A model generated the notes under the pieces. That model saw only the letters and a program-made list of their open reading frames with translations, did no database searches and was not told the DNA's origin. The position numbers and the translations under genes were made by a program. This document shows, piece after piece, positions 1 to 7,229 of a DNA stretch of 9,941 nt (position 1 is the stretch's first letter; each line of letters starts with the position of its first letter). The stretch is from Thermoanaerobacterium sp. (GTDB lineage Bacteria > Bacillota > Thermoanaerobacteria > Thermoanaerobacterales > Thermoanaerobacteraceae), in the NCBI GenBank assembly GCA_029960905.1, contig JASBVU010000043.1, positions 1 through 9,941 of the forward strand, written 5' to 3'.

Positions 1-1
1 C

Positions 2-2875
2 AGAGGAACTGCTCAGAACCCTGATATATACTTTCAAAGTAGAGAAGCTTCAAATAAGCTTTATGAAAATGTACCAGATGTAGTTGCGGAATACATGGAA
101 AAAATAAAGTCTTTGACAGGTAGAGAGTATCATTTGTTTGACTACTATGGTGCAAAAGATGCTGAATACGTGATAGTAGCAATGGGTTCTGTGTGTGAGA
201 CAATTGAGGAGACGATTGATTACCTCTCAGGATTAGGCGAGAAAGTTGGTCTTGTAAAAGTTAGGCTTTACAGGCCATTCTCAGAAAAACACTTTTTAAA
301 TGTTATTCCAAGCACAGTCAAAAGAATAGCAGTGTTAGACAGGACAAAAGAGCCTGGTTCTATCGGTGAGCCTTTATATCTTGATGTGGTAAAAGCATTT
401 TTTGATAAACAAGATAAGCCTCTCATCGTAGGAGGCAGATACGGTTTAGGTTCAAAAGATACGACGCCGTCGCAAATCATAGCAGTGTATGAGAACCTTA
501 AAAAATACAATCCGGTAGATAGGTTTACAATAGGTATAAAAGATGATGTGACTATGACATCTTTAGATACAGGTAGATTAATAGAAACTGTGCCGCAGGG
601 GACTGTAAGCTGCAAATTTTATGGCTTGGGCTCAGATGGAACAGTTGGTGCAAATAAATCTGCCATAAAGATAATCGGTGATAATACAAATCTTTATGTG
701 CAAGGTTATTTTCAGTATGACAGCAAAAAATCTGGAGGAACTACCGTATCCCATCTGAGATTTGGTCAAAAACCCATAAAATCCAGCTATCTTGTATATC
801 ATGCCGATTATATAGCATGCCATAACAAGTCTTTTATTTACAATTATGACATTTTAAAGGGATTAAAAAATGGTGGAACTTTTGTCTTAAACTGCCCGTG
901 GAGCGAATCAGAATTTGATGAAAAACTTCCTGCATCTATGAAAAGGTACATTGCAAGAAATAAGATAAATTTCTATACAATTGACGCAATATCTATTGCA
1001 AGAGAAGTAGGTCTTGGTGGCAGGATAAACATGATAATGCAGACAGTATTTTTTAGGCTTATCAATATAATACCCTTCGAAGACGCCATTAGGTATTTAA
1101 AAGAATCTATACAAAAGACTTACGGCAGCAAAGGGCAAAACATAGTCGATATGAATATTAAAGCTGTTGACAGAAGCTTAGAATCATTAAAAAAAGTTAA
1201 TGTTCCTGCTTCATGGGAAAATGCTGTTGAAAATGAAGATTTCGTCAAGGACGAACCAGAATTTTTGACCAAAATACAAAGACCTATGGCCAAAAATGAA
1301 GGAGATGATTTGCCTGTAAGTGCTTTTCTAGGCATGGAAGACGGTACATTCCCATTGGGCACTACTGCATACGAGAAGCGTGGCATAGCTGTAATGATTC
1401 CTCAGTGGCAGATAGAAAAATGCATACAGTGCAACCAATGTTCATTGGTATGTCCTCATGCCGTAATAAGGCCATTTTTGCTAAACGATGAAGAGGTGAA
1501 AAATGCACCACCTACTTTTGAGACTAAAAAAGCGGTAGGAAGAGGTCTTGAAGCGTTTCAGTATCGTATTCAGGTAAGTCCCTTGGACTGTACAGGATGT
1601 GGCAACTGTGCAGATGTGTGTCCAGCTTCAGGAAAGGCACTTGTGATGATGATGGCAGAAGAAGAAATAGAGAGGCAAGCTGACAATTGGGAGTATGCGG
1701 TAAAGATTAAGCCGAAAGATAATGTAATGGAAAAGGCTACATTGAAAGGCAGCCAGTTTTTTAAGCCTCTATTTGAATTTAACGGAGCATGTCCTGGATG
1801 CGGAGAGACTCCTTACATAAAGCTATTGACGCAACTGTTTGGCGATAGGATGATAATAGCAAATGCTACAGGGTGTTCTTCAATATATGGTGCAAGTGCA
1901 CCATCAATACCATATACCACTAATGATTTAGGCAAAGGACCTGCGTGGGCAAATTCTCTTTTTGAGGACAATGCAGAGTATGGATATGGTATATACCTTG
2001 CAAATAAAAAGATAAGACAGAGGCTTGGAGAATTAATAACTGAAGCGCTGAAAACTCAGATACCTGATGAATTGAAAAATGCTTTTGTAGAGTGGCTAAA
2101 CAATAAGGATGATGGTGAAGCATCTCAACTTGCATCAAGTAAAATCATAAATATAATTAGCCATGAAAATTTAAAATCGAATAAAATAGTACAGGAAATA
2201 TACAGACTGAAAGATTATCTTGTCAAGAAATCCCATTGGATAATAGGTGGTGACGGATGGGCGTATGATATAGGTTTTGGAGGGTTGGACCATGTGTTAG
2301 CATCTGGAGAAGATGTAAATGTGCTTGTGCTGGATACTGAAGTTTACTCAAATACAGGAGGTCAGTCGTCAAAATCTACGCCTACAGCAGCTATTGCCAA
2401 ATTCGCGGCATCTGGCAAAAAGATAAAGAAGAAGGATTTAGGTTTAATGGCTATAAGCTATGGATACGTCTATGTGGCTCAGATTGCGTTAGGTGCAAAT
2501 ATGAATCACACAGTGAGGGCAATTGCGGAAGCTGAAAAGTATAAAGGTCCTTCACTTATAATCGCCTACTCCCCATGTATAAATCACGGAATAAAGTCAG
2601 GGATGGGTACAAGTATCGCAGAGGAAAAGAAGGCTGTTGATGCTGGATACTGGCACCTTTATAGGTACAATCCAGAGCTTAAAGCCGAAGGAAAAAATCC
2701 ATTTACATTGGATTCGAAAGAACCTGTATCATCTTATGTGGATTTCATAAAAGGCGAGATAAGGTATTCTTCACTGGAGACGCTTTTCCCAGATTTGGCA
2801 CAAAAGCTGTATGATGAGTCGTACAAAGAGGCAAAAGAAAGATTCGAAATGTACAAAGCTCTTTCACAACTTTAA
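2..2875 (+). CDS. nifJ: Pyruvate:ferredoxin (flavodoxin) oxidoreductase, 5'-truncated by the window
   Basis: It oxidises pyruvate and CoA to acetyl-CoA and CO2, reducing ferredoxin; it is a cytoplasmic TPP and iron-sulfur enzyme central to fermentation. The frame is open from base 2 (RGTAQNPDIYFQ...), ahead of the first ATG at 95, so that ATG is internal. About 957 residues are visible; the usual single-chain enzyme has about 1,170, so roughly 215 N-terminal residues lie outside. Visible in order: the middle domains; the gamma-type domain (GLGSDGTVGANKSA, from ~620); a two-cluster ferredoxin insert with CxxCxxCxxxCP (cysteines coded at 1421, 1430, 1439, 1451) and a second set from 1589 (CTGCGNCADVCP); then the TPP domain with GACPGCGE (1790, 1799), ATGC (1874), GGDGWAYDIG, EVYSNTGGQ and SPC (2576). 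The four late cysteines fit ligands of the cluster nearest TPP. No frameshift or missing motif was seen. It ends directly in a terminator, so it is probably the last or only gene of its transcript. Confidence 0.97.
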   Translation, partial: RGTAQNPDIYFQSREASNKLYENVPDVVAEYMEKIKSLTGREYHLFDYYGAKDAEYVIVAMGSVCETIEETIDYLSGLGEKVGLVKVRLYRPFSEKHFLNVIPSTVKRIAVLDRTKEPGSIGEPLYLDVVKAFFDKQDKPLIVGGRYGLGSKDTTPSQIIAVYENLKKYNPVDRFTIGIKDDVTMTSLDTGRLIETVPQGTVSCKFYGLGSDGTVGANKSAIKIIGDNTNLYVQGYFQYDSKKSGGTTVSHLRFGQKPIKSSYLVYHADYIACHNKSFIYNYDILKGLKNGGTFVLNCPWSESEFDEKLPASMKRYIARNKINFYTIDAISIAREVGLGGRINMIMQTVFFRLINIIPFEDAIRYLKESIQKTYGSKGQNIVDMNIKAVDRSLESLKKVNVPASWENAVENEDFVKDEPEFLTKIQRPMAKNEGDDLPVSAFLGMEDGTFPLGTTAYEKRGIAVMIPQWQIEKCIQCNQCSLVCPHAVIRPFLLNDEEVKNAPPTFETKKAVGRGLEAFQYRIQVSPLDCTGCGNCADVCPASGKALVMMMAEEEIERQADNWEYAVKIKPKDNVMEKATLKGSQFFKPLFEFNGACPGCGETPYIKLLTQLFGDRMIIANATGCSSIYGASAPSIPYTTNDLGKGPAWANSLFEDNAEYGYGIYLANKKIRQRLGELITEALKTQIPDELKNAFVEWLNNKDDGEASQLASSKIINIISHENLKSNKIVQEIYRLKDYLVKKSHWIIGGDGWAYDIGFGGLDHVLASGEDVNVLVLDTEVYSNTGGQSSKSTPTAAIAKFAASGKKIKKKDLGLMAISYGYVYVAQIALGANMNHTVRAIAEAEKYKGPSLIIAYSPCINHGIKSGMGTSIAEEKKAVDAGYWHLYRYNPELKAEGKNPFTLDSKEPVSSYVDFIKGEIRYSSLETLFPDLAQKLYDESYKEAKERFEMYKALSQL

Positions 2876-2909
2876 AAAGTATGGCCTCGGTTGCTGAGGC
2901 CATACTTTT
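2875..2909. terminator. Shared bidirectional rho-independent terminator
   Basis: Arms 2875-2890 and 2894-2909 form a 16-bp stem with one G-T wobble and a 3-base TTG loop. T-rich sequence follows on the plus strand (TTTTACTTTTCGTTTT) and TTTT on the minus strand. It starts at the last base of the oxidoreductase stop codon. It also contains the stop codon of the minus-strand gene at 2908-3069, so one hairpin serves two converging genes. Confidence 0.9.
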
Positions 2910-3069
2910 ACTTTTCGTTTTCATCTACCCATTCTTTTGCATTTATGACTTCTATCTCATTTGGGATAGGCACTTTTGCCTTACTTGCGTTTTCTTTAAT
3001 GTTTGCCCATGAGGCAGTTTCGTGTTTTTCAATTGGCTCTTTATAATATTTCTTGCTTTTTCTTATCAT
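2908..3069 (-). CDS. Small DUF3787-type protein (likely spore-associated), 53 aa
   Basis: The reading frame runs from ATG at 3067-3069 to TAA at 2908-2910. The protein starts MIRKSKKYYKEPIEKHETAS, contains WANI and PIPNEIEV, and ends NAKEWVDENEK. A strong ribosome binding site, GAGGAG (complement of 3078-3083), lies 8 nt before the ATG. The E-K-H-x-T-A-x-W-A-N core, the later P-x-E-x-x-V-x-N-A-K-E-W-V and the length match what I recall of DUF3787. Some clostridial members of that family are named spore surface proteins (CDIF630_02480 type). That assignment is from memory, not a search. It has no signal peptide or membrane segment, is charged and lysine-rich, and is divergent from the DUF1284 gene. 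The stop codon lies within the shared terminator. A spore role is inference. Confidence 0.8.
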   Translation of the reverse strand: MIRKSKKYYKEPIEKHETASWANIKENASKAKVPIPNEIEVINAKEWVDENEK

Positions 3070-3090
3070 AATATCAACTCCTCAAAATGT

Positions 3091-3098
3091 AGTATAAT
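3091..3098. promoter_or_regulatory. Overlapping divergent -10 elements (putative)
   Basis: On the plus strand TATAAT (3093-3098) lies 44 nt before the DUF1284 start. On the minus strand TATACT (complement of 3091-3096) lies 21 nt before the DUF3787-type start. The two hexamers share four bases, so polymerases would compete for the site. Neither has a convincing -35 box at 16-18 nt, so both calls are tentative. Confidence 0.4.
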
Positions 3099-3142
3099 CA
3101 TTGTGTATTATTTTATTATGCAAATTTTAGGGAGGTTTTTAC

Positions 3143-3541
3143 ATGATTATAAGAGGACATCACCTTTTGTGCATGTTAGGTTTTAAAGGATTGGGATATG
3201 ATAGGGATTTTATTAAAAATATGGATAAAATTGTAAAAAAACTTAAAGACGATGATGATGTGTTGATAAAGCTTGTGGATAGTGTGGATAACATCTGCGA
3301 GAAATGTCCTCATAATTTCTCTGGTGTGTGCAAAAATGAGCATCATAAAGATAGCATTAAGGATATGGATGATGCCGTGCTCAAAATTCTTCAAATAAAA
3401 CCCGGAACGTATATGAGATACAAGGATGTCAAGGCTAAGATGAAGCTTTTTATAAAAAAAGACGTTTTTGATGTGGTATGCAGTAATTGTGATTGGAAAA
3501 AGTATGGTTACTGTATAGAAGGAGTAGAAAGCTTAAAATAA
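3143..3541 (+). CDS. DUF1284 family cysteine-rich protein, predicted iron-sulfur or metal binding, 132 aa
   Basis: The function is unknown. The family is recognised by the N-terminal MIIRGHHLLCMLGFKGLGY block (residues 1-19), typical of DUF1284. It has seven cysteines: C10 in the HHLLC block, then two sets with identical C-x2-C-x7-C spacing, C52/C55/C63 (CEKCPHNFSGVC) and C113/C116/C124 (CSNCDWKKYGYC). Paired, evenly spaced cysteines in a small soluble protein suggest an iron-sulfur cluster or zinc site; this is inference. It has no signal peptide or membrane helix, so it should be cytoplasmic. The start is fixed by GGGAGG (3130-3135) 7 nt upstream. The next gene follows after 75 nt with its own possible promoter, so co-transcription with the prenyltransferase gene is possible but unproven. 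No terminator hairpin was seen between them. Confidence 0.87.
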   Translation: MIIRGHHLLCMLGFKGLGYDRDFIKNMDKIVKKLKDDDDVLIKLVDSVDNICEKCPHNFSGVCKNEHHKDSIKDMDDAVLKILQIKPGTYMRYKDVKAKMKLFIKKDVFDVVCSNCDWKKYGYCIEGVESLK

Positions 3542-3571
3542 GCGATTTGTATTTTATAAATTTTAAATTAA

Positions 3572-3603
3572 TGTTAAAATAAAATCAAAAGGGAAAAAGG
3601 AGG
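3572..3603 (+). promoter_or_regulatory. Putative extended -10 promoter and RBS before the prenyltransferase gene
   Basis: TG-T-TAAAAT at 3572-3580 fits an extended -10 element; the -35 region (TTTTAT) is poor. AGGAGG at 3598-3603 is a consensus Shine-Dalgarno, but it lies 13 nt before the ATG at 3617, longer than usual. No other in-frame start lies closer. Confidence 0.4.
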
Positions 3604-3616
3604 AAGTAGAAAAAAT

Positions 3617-4561
3617 ATGACAGTAAAGAGCTTTTTAAAATTAGTGGAGATACAGACGAAGGCTGCCAGTGTAACACCGTTTATGCTGGGTACTGTATAT
3701 GCATTGTACGCTTTTCATGAATTTAAAGCTGTTAATTTTTTATTTATGTTTATATCGCTCATATCATTTGATATGGTTACTACCGCAATTAATAATTATA
3801 TGGATTATAAGAAGACAAATAAGACGCACGGGTATAATTATGAGAAACACAACGCAATTGTAAGGGATAATTTATCTGAGTCAACCGTTTTAATAACTAT
3901 TGCCATACTTCTTCTTATAGCATCTGCTTCAGGATTTGTACTGTATTTGCGTACAAACTTAGTAGTGCTTCTAATCGGTATGATATCATTTGCGGTTGGA
4001 ATTCTGTATTCGTTTGGTCCCATACCAATATCCAGGATGCCGCTGGGAGAGATCTTTTCGGGATTTTTTATGGGCTTTGTAATTGTATTTTTATCTGTTT
4101 TTATCCATGTATACGACAAAAATATAGCATATGTTACATACAGTGATGGCATTTTCAATGCATGGTTTGATGTGTTTGTTGTACTAAAAATTTTCTTCAT
4201 ATCGTTACCGGCGATTATGGGGATTGCCAATATCATGTTGGCGAACAATATATGCGACATTGAGGACGACTTAGAAAACAAGCGGTACACACTGCCTATT
4301 TACATTGGAAAAGAAAAAGCCTTAAAATTATTTAAGGCATTATACTATATTTCATACATTGACATTGTGGTTCTCGTAGTTTTAAAGGTTATGCCTTTAT
4401 TGGCACTTATTGTATTGTTGACATTCGTGCCTGTAAATAAAAACATTAAAGAGTTTTACAAGGTCCAGACAAAGAAGGATACATTTCCACTGTCCGTCAA
4501 AAACTTTTTGATAATGAATGTTGCAGAGATAATCGCGATAGGATTGGGATTGATTTTATGA
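3617..4561 (+). CDS. UbiA-family membrane prenyltransferase, MenA-like, 314 aa
   Basis: This is an integral membrane enzyme expected to transfer a polyprenyl chain to an aromatic acceptor; the MenA branch acts on 1,4-dihydroxy-2-naphthoate. About eight or nine hydrophobic helices span the protein. The first prenyl-diphosphate/Mg motif is N59-N60-Y-M-D63-Y-K; many family members have N-D at the first two places, so one Asp is Asn here. The second motif is N210-N-I-C-D214-I-E-D-D218, followed by NKRYTLP, as in MenA proteins. The conserved loop YSFGPIPISRMPLGE (131-145) is also present. Length is normal. No other quinone or isoprenoid gene is in the window and these fermenters often lack respiratory quinones, so the acceptor is uncertain and I give no gene symbol. 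The gene converges on the ABC permease gene with only 3 nt between stop codons and no terminator between them. Confidence 0.88.
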   Translation: MTVKSFLKLVEIQTKAASVTPFMLGTVYALYAFHEFKAVNFLFMFISLISFDMVTTAINNYMDYKKTNKTHGYNYEKHNAIVRDNLSESTVLITIAILLLIASASGFVLYLRTNLVVLLIGMISFAVGILYSFGPIPISRMPLGEIFSGFFMGFVIVFLSVFIHVYDKNIAYVTYSDGIFNAWFDVFVVLKIFFISLPAIMGIANIMLANNICDIEDDLENKRYTLPIYIGKEKALKLFKALYYISYIDIVVLVVLKVMPLLALIVLLTFVPVNKNIKEFYKVQTKKDTFPLSVKNFLIMNVAEIIAIGLGLIL

Positions 4562-4564
4562 CTA

Positions 4565-5419
4565 TCACAAATCCCTTTTTTCAAATTTTCTTGCTCCGTA
4601 ATACAGCAAAAAGCAAATGTAAAAGGCGATGTACACAAACATGTACGGACTTGGCTGCGAAGTACCACCAAAGGGCCCTTGTGCAAGAAAGCTTAAGCCT
4701 GTATTTTGCGTGAGAAGCTCTGCATTCATCTTTCTAAATATCACATCTGTAGGTAAAATTAAGCTTGTGATAATACCAACATTTGAAAGACCTTGACTTG
4801 TTGCATCTGTGGAAAATGATCCCATTTGTTCGAGAATGCCACCTATCATTGCTATTCCGTACGTCATTACAGCTAAAACACCTGTGTTTACAGTTGACAT
4901 TATTGAACTTGAAGCGATTACTAAAGATAAAAGGACTACTGGACCAAGGTCAAAAAAGAATAATGCACGTAAGATGTTTCCTAATTCTAAATATACTTTC
5001 GTGCCAAAAGCGATATTAAGCCCTATTACTGAAAGAAACAACAATGTGCTGTATACAGTGATGATTATGCCAAGCCCTATAAATTTACCAAGTACGTATC
5101 CGTACCTCTTTAGAGGTTTATACAGTAAGGCATATATAGCACCACTTTCTACATCGCCTGATACAGCACCTACAGATGTAAGTACTATCAAAAATGCCAC
5201 TATAAAATTTGAAAAATAAAGCCCTGCTGAGAGAAGCTGTGATTCAAGTAAGATTTTGCCTATGTCTGGTACATTGCCTGTAAAAGAATTGCTGCTATGA
5301 AAAGCTAAACTCAATCCATAGCCATAAATAAAAAGATATCCTACTGTAAGTATTGCAATTAAGAGGAATGCACGCTTTTTAATCATCTCCTTGATGGTGT
5401 ATTTCGTTATTGTCAGCAT
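4565..5419 (-). CDS. ABC-2 type transporter permease, 284 aa
   Basis: This is the membrane half of an ABC exporter with the ATPase encoded just upstream. Roughly six hydrophobic segments are visible (about residues 17-37, 66-85, 110-135, 150-172, 178-197, 259-275). Between the second and third lies the typical ABC-2/NosY-type segment SGDVESGAIYALLYKPLKRY then LGKF, a cytoplasmic loop in this family. The N-terminus is short and positive (KEMIKKR), and the C-terminus ends KFEKRDL, as expected for cytoplasmic ends. ATG at 5417-5419 overlaps the last 7 nt of the ATPase gene, with GAGGATGT directly before it, so translation is probably coupled. The substrate cannot be read from sequence. It is the last cistron of the sigma-factor operon; its stop lies 3 nt from that of the converging prenyltransferase gene. 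Confidence 0.92.
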   Translation of the reverse strand: MLTITKYTIKEMIKKRAFLLIAILTVGYLFIYGYGLSLAFHSSNSFTGNVPDIGKILLESQLLSAGLYFSNFIVAFLIVLTSVGAVSGDVESGAIYALLYKPLKRYGYVLGKFIGLGIIITVYSTLLFLSVIGLNIAFGTKVYLELGNILRALFFFDLGPVVLLSLVIASSSIMSTVNTGVLAVMTYGIAMIGGILEQMGSFSTDATSQGLSNVGIITSLILPTDVIFRKMNAELLTQNTGLSFLAQGPFGGTSQPSPYMFVYIAFYICFLLYYGARKFEKRDL

Positions 5420-6318
5420 ACATCCTCATCCTTTCCAACTATATTTATAAATAGATCTTCCAATGAACTCGTTTTTGAATTTAATTGATACAGTTTTGCG
5501 CCGGAATCTACGACAATTTTTGCGATCTCAGGAATACTGTCTTTATCTTTTATTTTAAATGTAAGTTTGCCATCTTTAAATACAATGTCATATGCTAACT
5601 TAGAAATCTTTTCGATTAATTCGCTATCATAATCTGATATAACCATTTCTACATAGGTATTTTTGCTTAATAGGTTTTCAAGCTTTCCCTCTGCTATTAC
5701 ATGCCCGTGGTTTATAATTGCAACTTCATCGCATACCATTTCGACTTCACTTAATAAGTGGCTGTTTAAAAACACTGTTTTGCCATCGTCTTTTAGTCTT
5801 TTTATTATTTCTCTTACATCAATGCGTCCAACAGGATCAAGGGCTGATGTTGGTTCATCTAAAAAGATTACTTCAGGATCATTTAAAAGAGCAATGGCAA
5901 GTCCTATCCTCTGCTGCATTCCTTTGCTGTAATTTTTTATCTTCTTGTTTTCATGTCCTTTAAGTTTAACCAGATCAAGAAGCTCTTCAATTTTTTTATA
6001 AGGGTTTTTCATTTTGTATAATTCTGCATGAAATTTCATCAATTCTTTTCCTGTCATCCAGTCGTAGTACTTGAAATTTTCAGGAAGAAATCCGATTTGT
6101 CTTTTTGATTCTATAGTGCCGATGGAGAAACCATTAATCCAACCAAAACCAGAGGTGGGGTGTAATAGCCCCACCATAGTTTTTACAAATGTGCTTTTTC
6201 CGGCACCGTTTGGACCAAGAAATCCAAAAACCATGCCACTATCAATAGAAATATTTACATCTTTAAATCCGCCTTTACCATCAAACTGTTTTGTGAGATT
6301 TTGAGTCTCAAGTATCAT
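5413..6318 (-). CDS. ABC transporter ATP-binding protein, 301 aa
   Basis: This is the cytoplasmic ATPase that powers the downstream permease. Walker A is GPNGAGKST (residues 35-43). The Q-loop region reads IGFLPENFKYY (75-85), with Glu where many ABC proteins have Gln, a variation I associate with this NosF/CcmA-like class. The signature is YSKGMQQR (130-137), Walker B is VIFLDEP with the catalytic Glu, the D-loop is SALDP (158-162), and the H-loop His is in LNSHLL (187). A C-terminal extension from about residue 220 is typical of single-domain drug, bacteriocin or ABC-2 exporters. All catalytic residues are present. GAGGTG (complement of 6324-6329) lies 5 nt before the ATG and overlaps the TGA of the anti-sigma gene, with 4 nt between the genes. 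This supports one operon with the sigma and anti-sigma genes. Confidence 0.95.
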   Translation of the reverse strand: MILETQNLTKQFDGKGGFKDVNISIDSGMVFGFLGPNGAGKSTFVKTMVGLLHPTSGFGWINGFSIGTIESKRQIGFLPENFKYYDWMTGKELMKFHAELYKMKNPYKKIEELLDLVKLKGHENKKIKNYSKGMQQRIGLAIALLNDPEVIFLDEPTSALDPVGRIDVREIIKRLKDDGKTVFLNSHLLSEVEMVCDEVAIINHGHVIAEGKLENLLSKNTYVEMVISDYDSELIEKISKLAYDIVFKDGKLTFKIKDKDSIPEIAKIVVDSGAKLYQLNSKTSSLEDLFINIVGKDEDVC

Positions 6319-6322
6319 TTCA

Positions 6323-7219
6323 TCACCTCATTGATTCTGCTATTTTTATAAGCTCGTCTGGTGACATATTGTTTCCACTGAACAAATATATTACACCATT
6401 GTCATTTAATGCAAGGTTTGAATATACCTCTAAACTACTGGAGACATCAAATTTCCTTGATAGTACAATTCCTTTGCTGCCGTTTATAGTAACGTCTTTT
6501 ATAGCATCTGCATCTGACACGGGAAATGGTATTGTGCTTTTCCAGTCTTTTATGCTGGCAATTTGTTTTCTTATATCATCTGGAATGAATGGCATATTTA
6601 TGACGGCATCTCTTACTTTTTCAATATCGACACCATCTGGCACGATTATCTCAGGAGTTTTCATTATATCGAGTCCGTAGCTTATATTTTTTGAAGAATC
6701 TGATTCATTTTTATCTGTAGAAGATATATGCACACTATTGCCTAAAATTATTTTAAATGTTTTTTCATTTAAGTTCTCTGGCAACAGCTTATTTCCTCCA
6801 AATGTTTTTATGAGATTGTTTATCTTATCCACGTTCAATTTAAATTCAATAGTTCGACCTTTTTGTACATAGACGCTGTCACTCATCTTATAACCATCTA
6901 CATCTTGAGGAATTTTAAAATTGTAGCCTACGTATGATTTTATTTCATTTAAGTCATTTTTGTTGAATTCTTTGGGTAAACCATAATCCCTAGATACTTT
7001 AATATCGCCATACTGCTTTAGGTCAATTTCTTTATTTCCTGCCTGATAGAATTTGCTTTTTATATCTTGTAAATCATCAGGTGTTATTGTTACGGCTTTA
7101 AAATTATTAAGTCTAAACAAGCTTAAAATCTCGGCTTCTGCTTTTTGCACAGGAGGCAATGCTACAGATGCGATGATTACAGCTATCGCAGCGGCTGCTG
7201 CTAATACTTTTTGTATTTT
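6323..7219 (-). CDS. Anti-sigma factor, membrane helix and extracytoplasmic domain (C-terminal part, shifted frame)
   Basis: The frame is open from just after an in-frame TAA (7220-7222), about 298 residues. It begins KIQKVLAAAAAIAVIIAS, a membrane helix, followed by VALPPVQKAEAEILSLFRLN and an extracytoplasmic domain. The last part (VTINGSKG; then GVIYLFSGNNMSPDELIKIA) resembles the C-terminal part of DUF4367-like sensor domains. No ATG, GTG or TTG start occurs before TTG at 7157-7159, which falls at the end of the helix and has no ribosome binding site. This is therefore not an independent gene: it continues the zinc-finger domain at 7201-7464 through a -1 frameshift. In related anti-sigma factors the same parts form one chain; joined here they would give about 380 residues. 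Downstream spacing to the ATPase gene is 4 nt. Confidence 0.85.
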   Translation of the reverse strand, partial: KIQKVLAAAAAIAVIIASVALPPVQKAEAEILSLFRLNNFKAVTITPDDLQDIKSKFYQAGNKEIDLKQYGDIKVSRDYGLPKEFNKNDLNEIKSYVGYNFKIPQDVDGYKMSDSVYVQKGRTIEFKLNVDKINNLIKTFGGNKLLPENLNEKTFKIILGNSVHISSTDKNESDSSKNISYGLDIMKTPEIIVPDGVDIEKVRDAVINMPFIPDDIRKQIASIKDWKSTIPFPVSDADAIKDVTINGSKGIVLSRKFDVSSSLEVYSNLALNDNGVIYLFSGNNMSPDELIKIAESMR

Positions 7220-7229
7220 TTAAACATAT
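7188..7229 (-). other. Frameshift junction in the anti-sigma gene: A-runs, downstream hairpin, internal ATG
   Basis: Minus-strand reading: codons ATG TTT AAA AAA TAC AAA AAG TAT, then TAG (7201-7203). To enter the frame of the membrane helix the ribosome must move -1 after the TAA at 7220-7222 and before 7201. That leaves the A6 run (7216-7221) and the A5G run (7207-7212). Five bases after A5G comes a GC-rich hairpin, GCAGC-AGCC-GCTGC (7188-7201), in an AT-rich setting. An SD-like GAGGTG lies 14 nt before the A6 run. One extra A in either run would restore a single open frame. The elements are seen; whether they recode is inference. Confidence 0.75.

Noticed and set aside
268..615. 115-codon minus-strand open frame within the oxidoreductase gene
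   Set aside because: It lies wholly opposite conserved enzyme sequence and has no supporting signal.
3114..3120. CATAATA on the minus strand as a sigma-G/F -10 box for the DUF3787-type gene
   Set aside because: It fits CATnnTA, but no -35 element matches at the right distance and the sequence is too AT-rich to be informative.
3838..4290. 150-codon minus-strand open frame inside the prenyltransferase gene
   Set aside because: It is a shadow of a clear membrane protein gene, with no family resemblance.
4809..5219. 136-codon plus-strand open frame antisense to the permease
   Set aside because: The permease has clear ABC-2 motifs and operon spacing; this frame has no recognisable domain.
7151..7156. 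AGGAGG on the plus strand as a ribosome binding site
   Set aside because: No plus-strand gene follows; it is the complement of proline codons in the anti-sigma gene.
6323..7159. Independent gene starting at TTG 7157-7159
   Set aside because: It has no ribosome binding site, and the start would fall at the end of a hydrophobic helix that continues upstream in the same frame.
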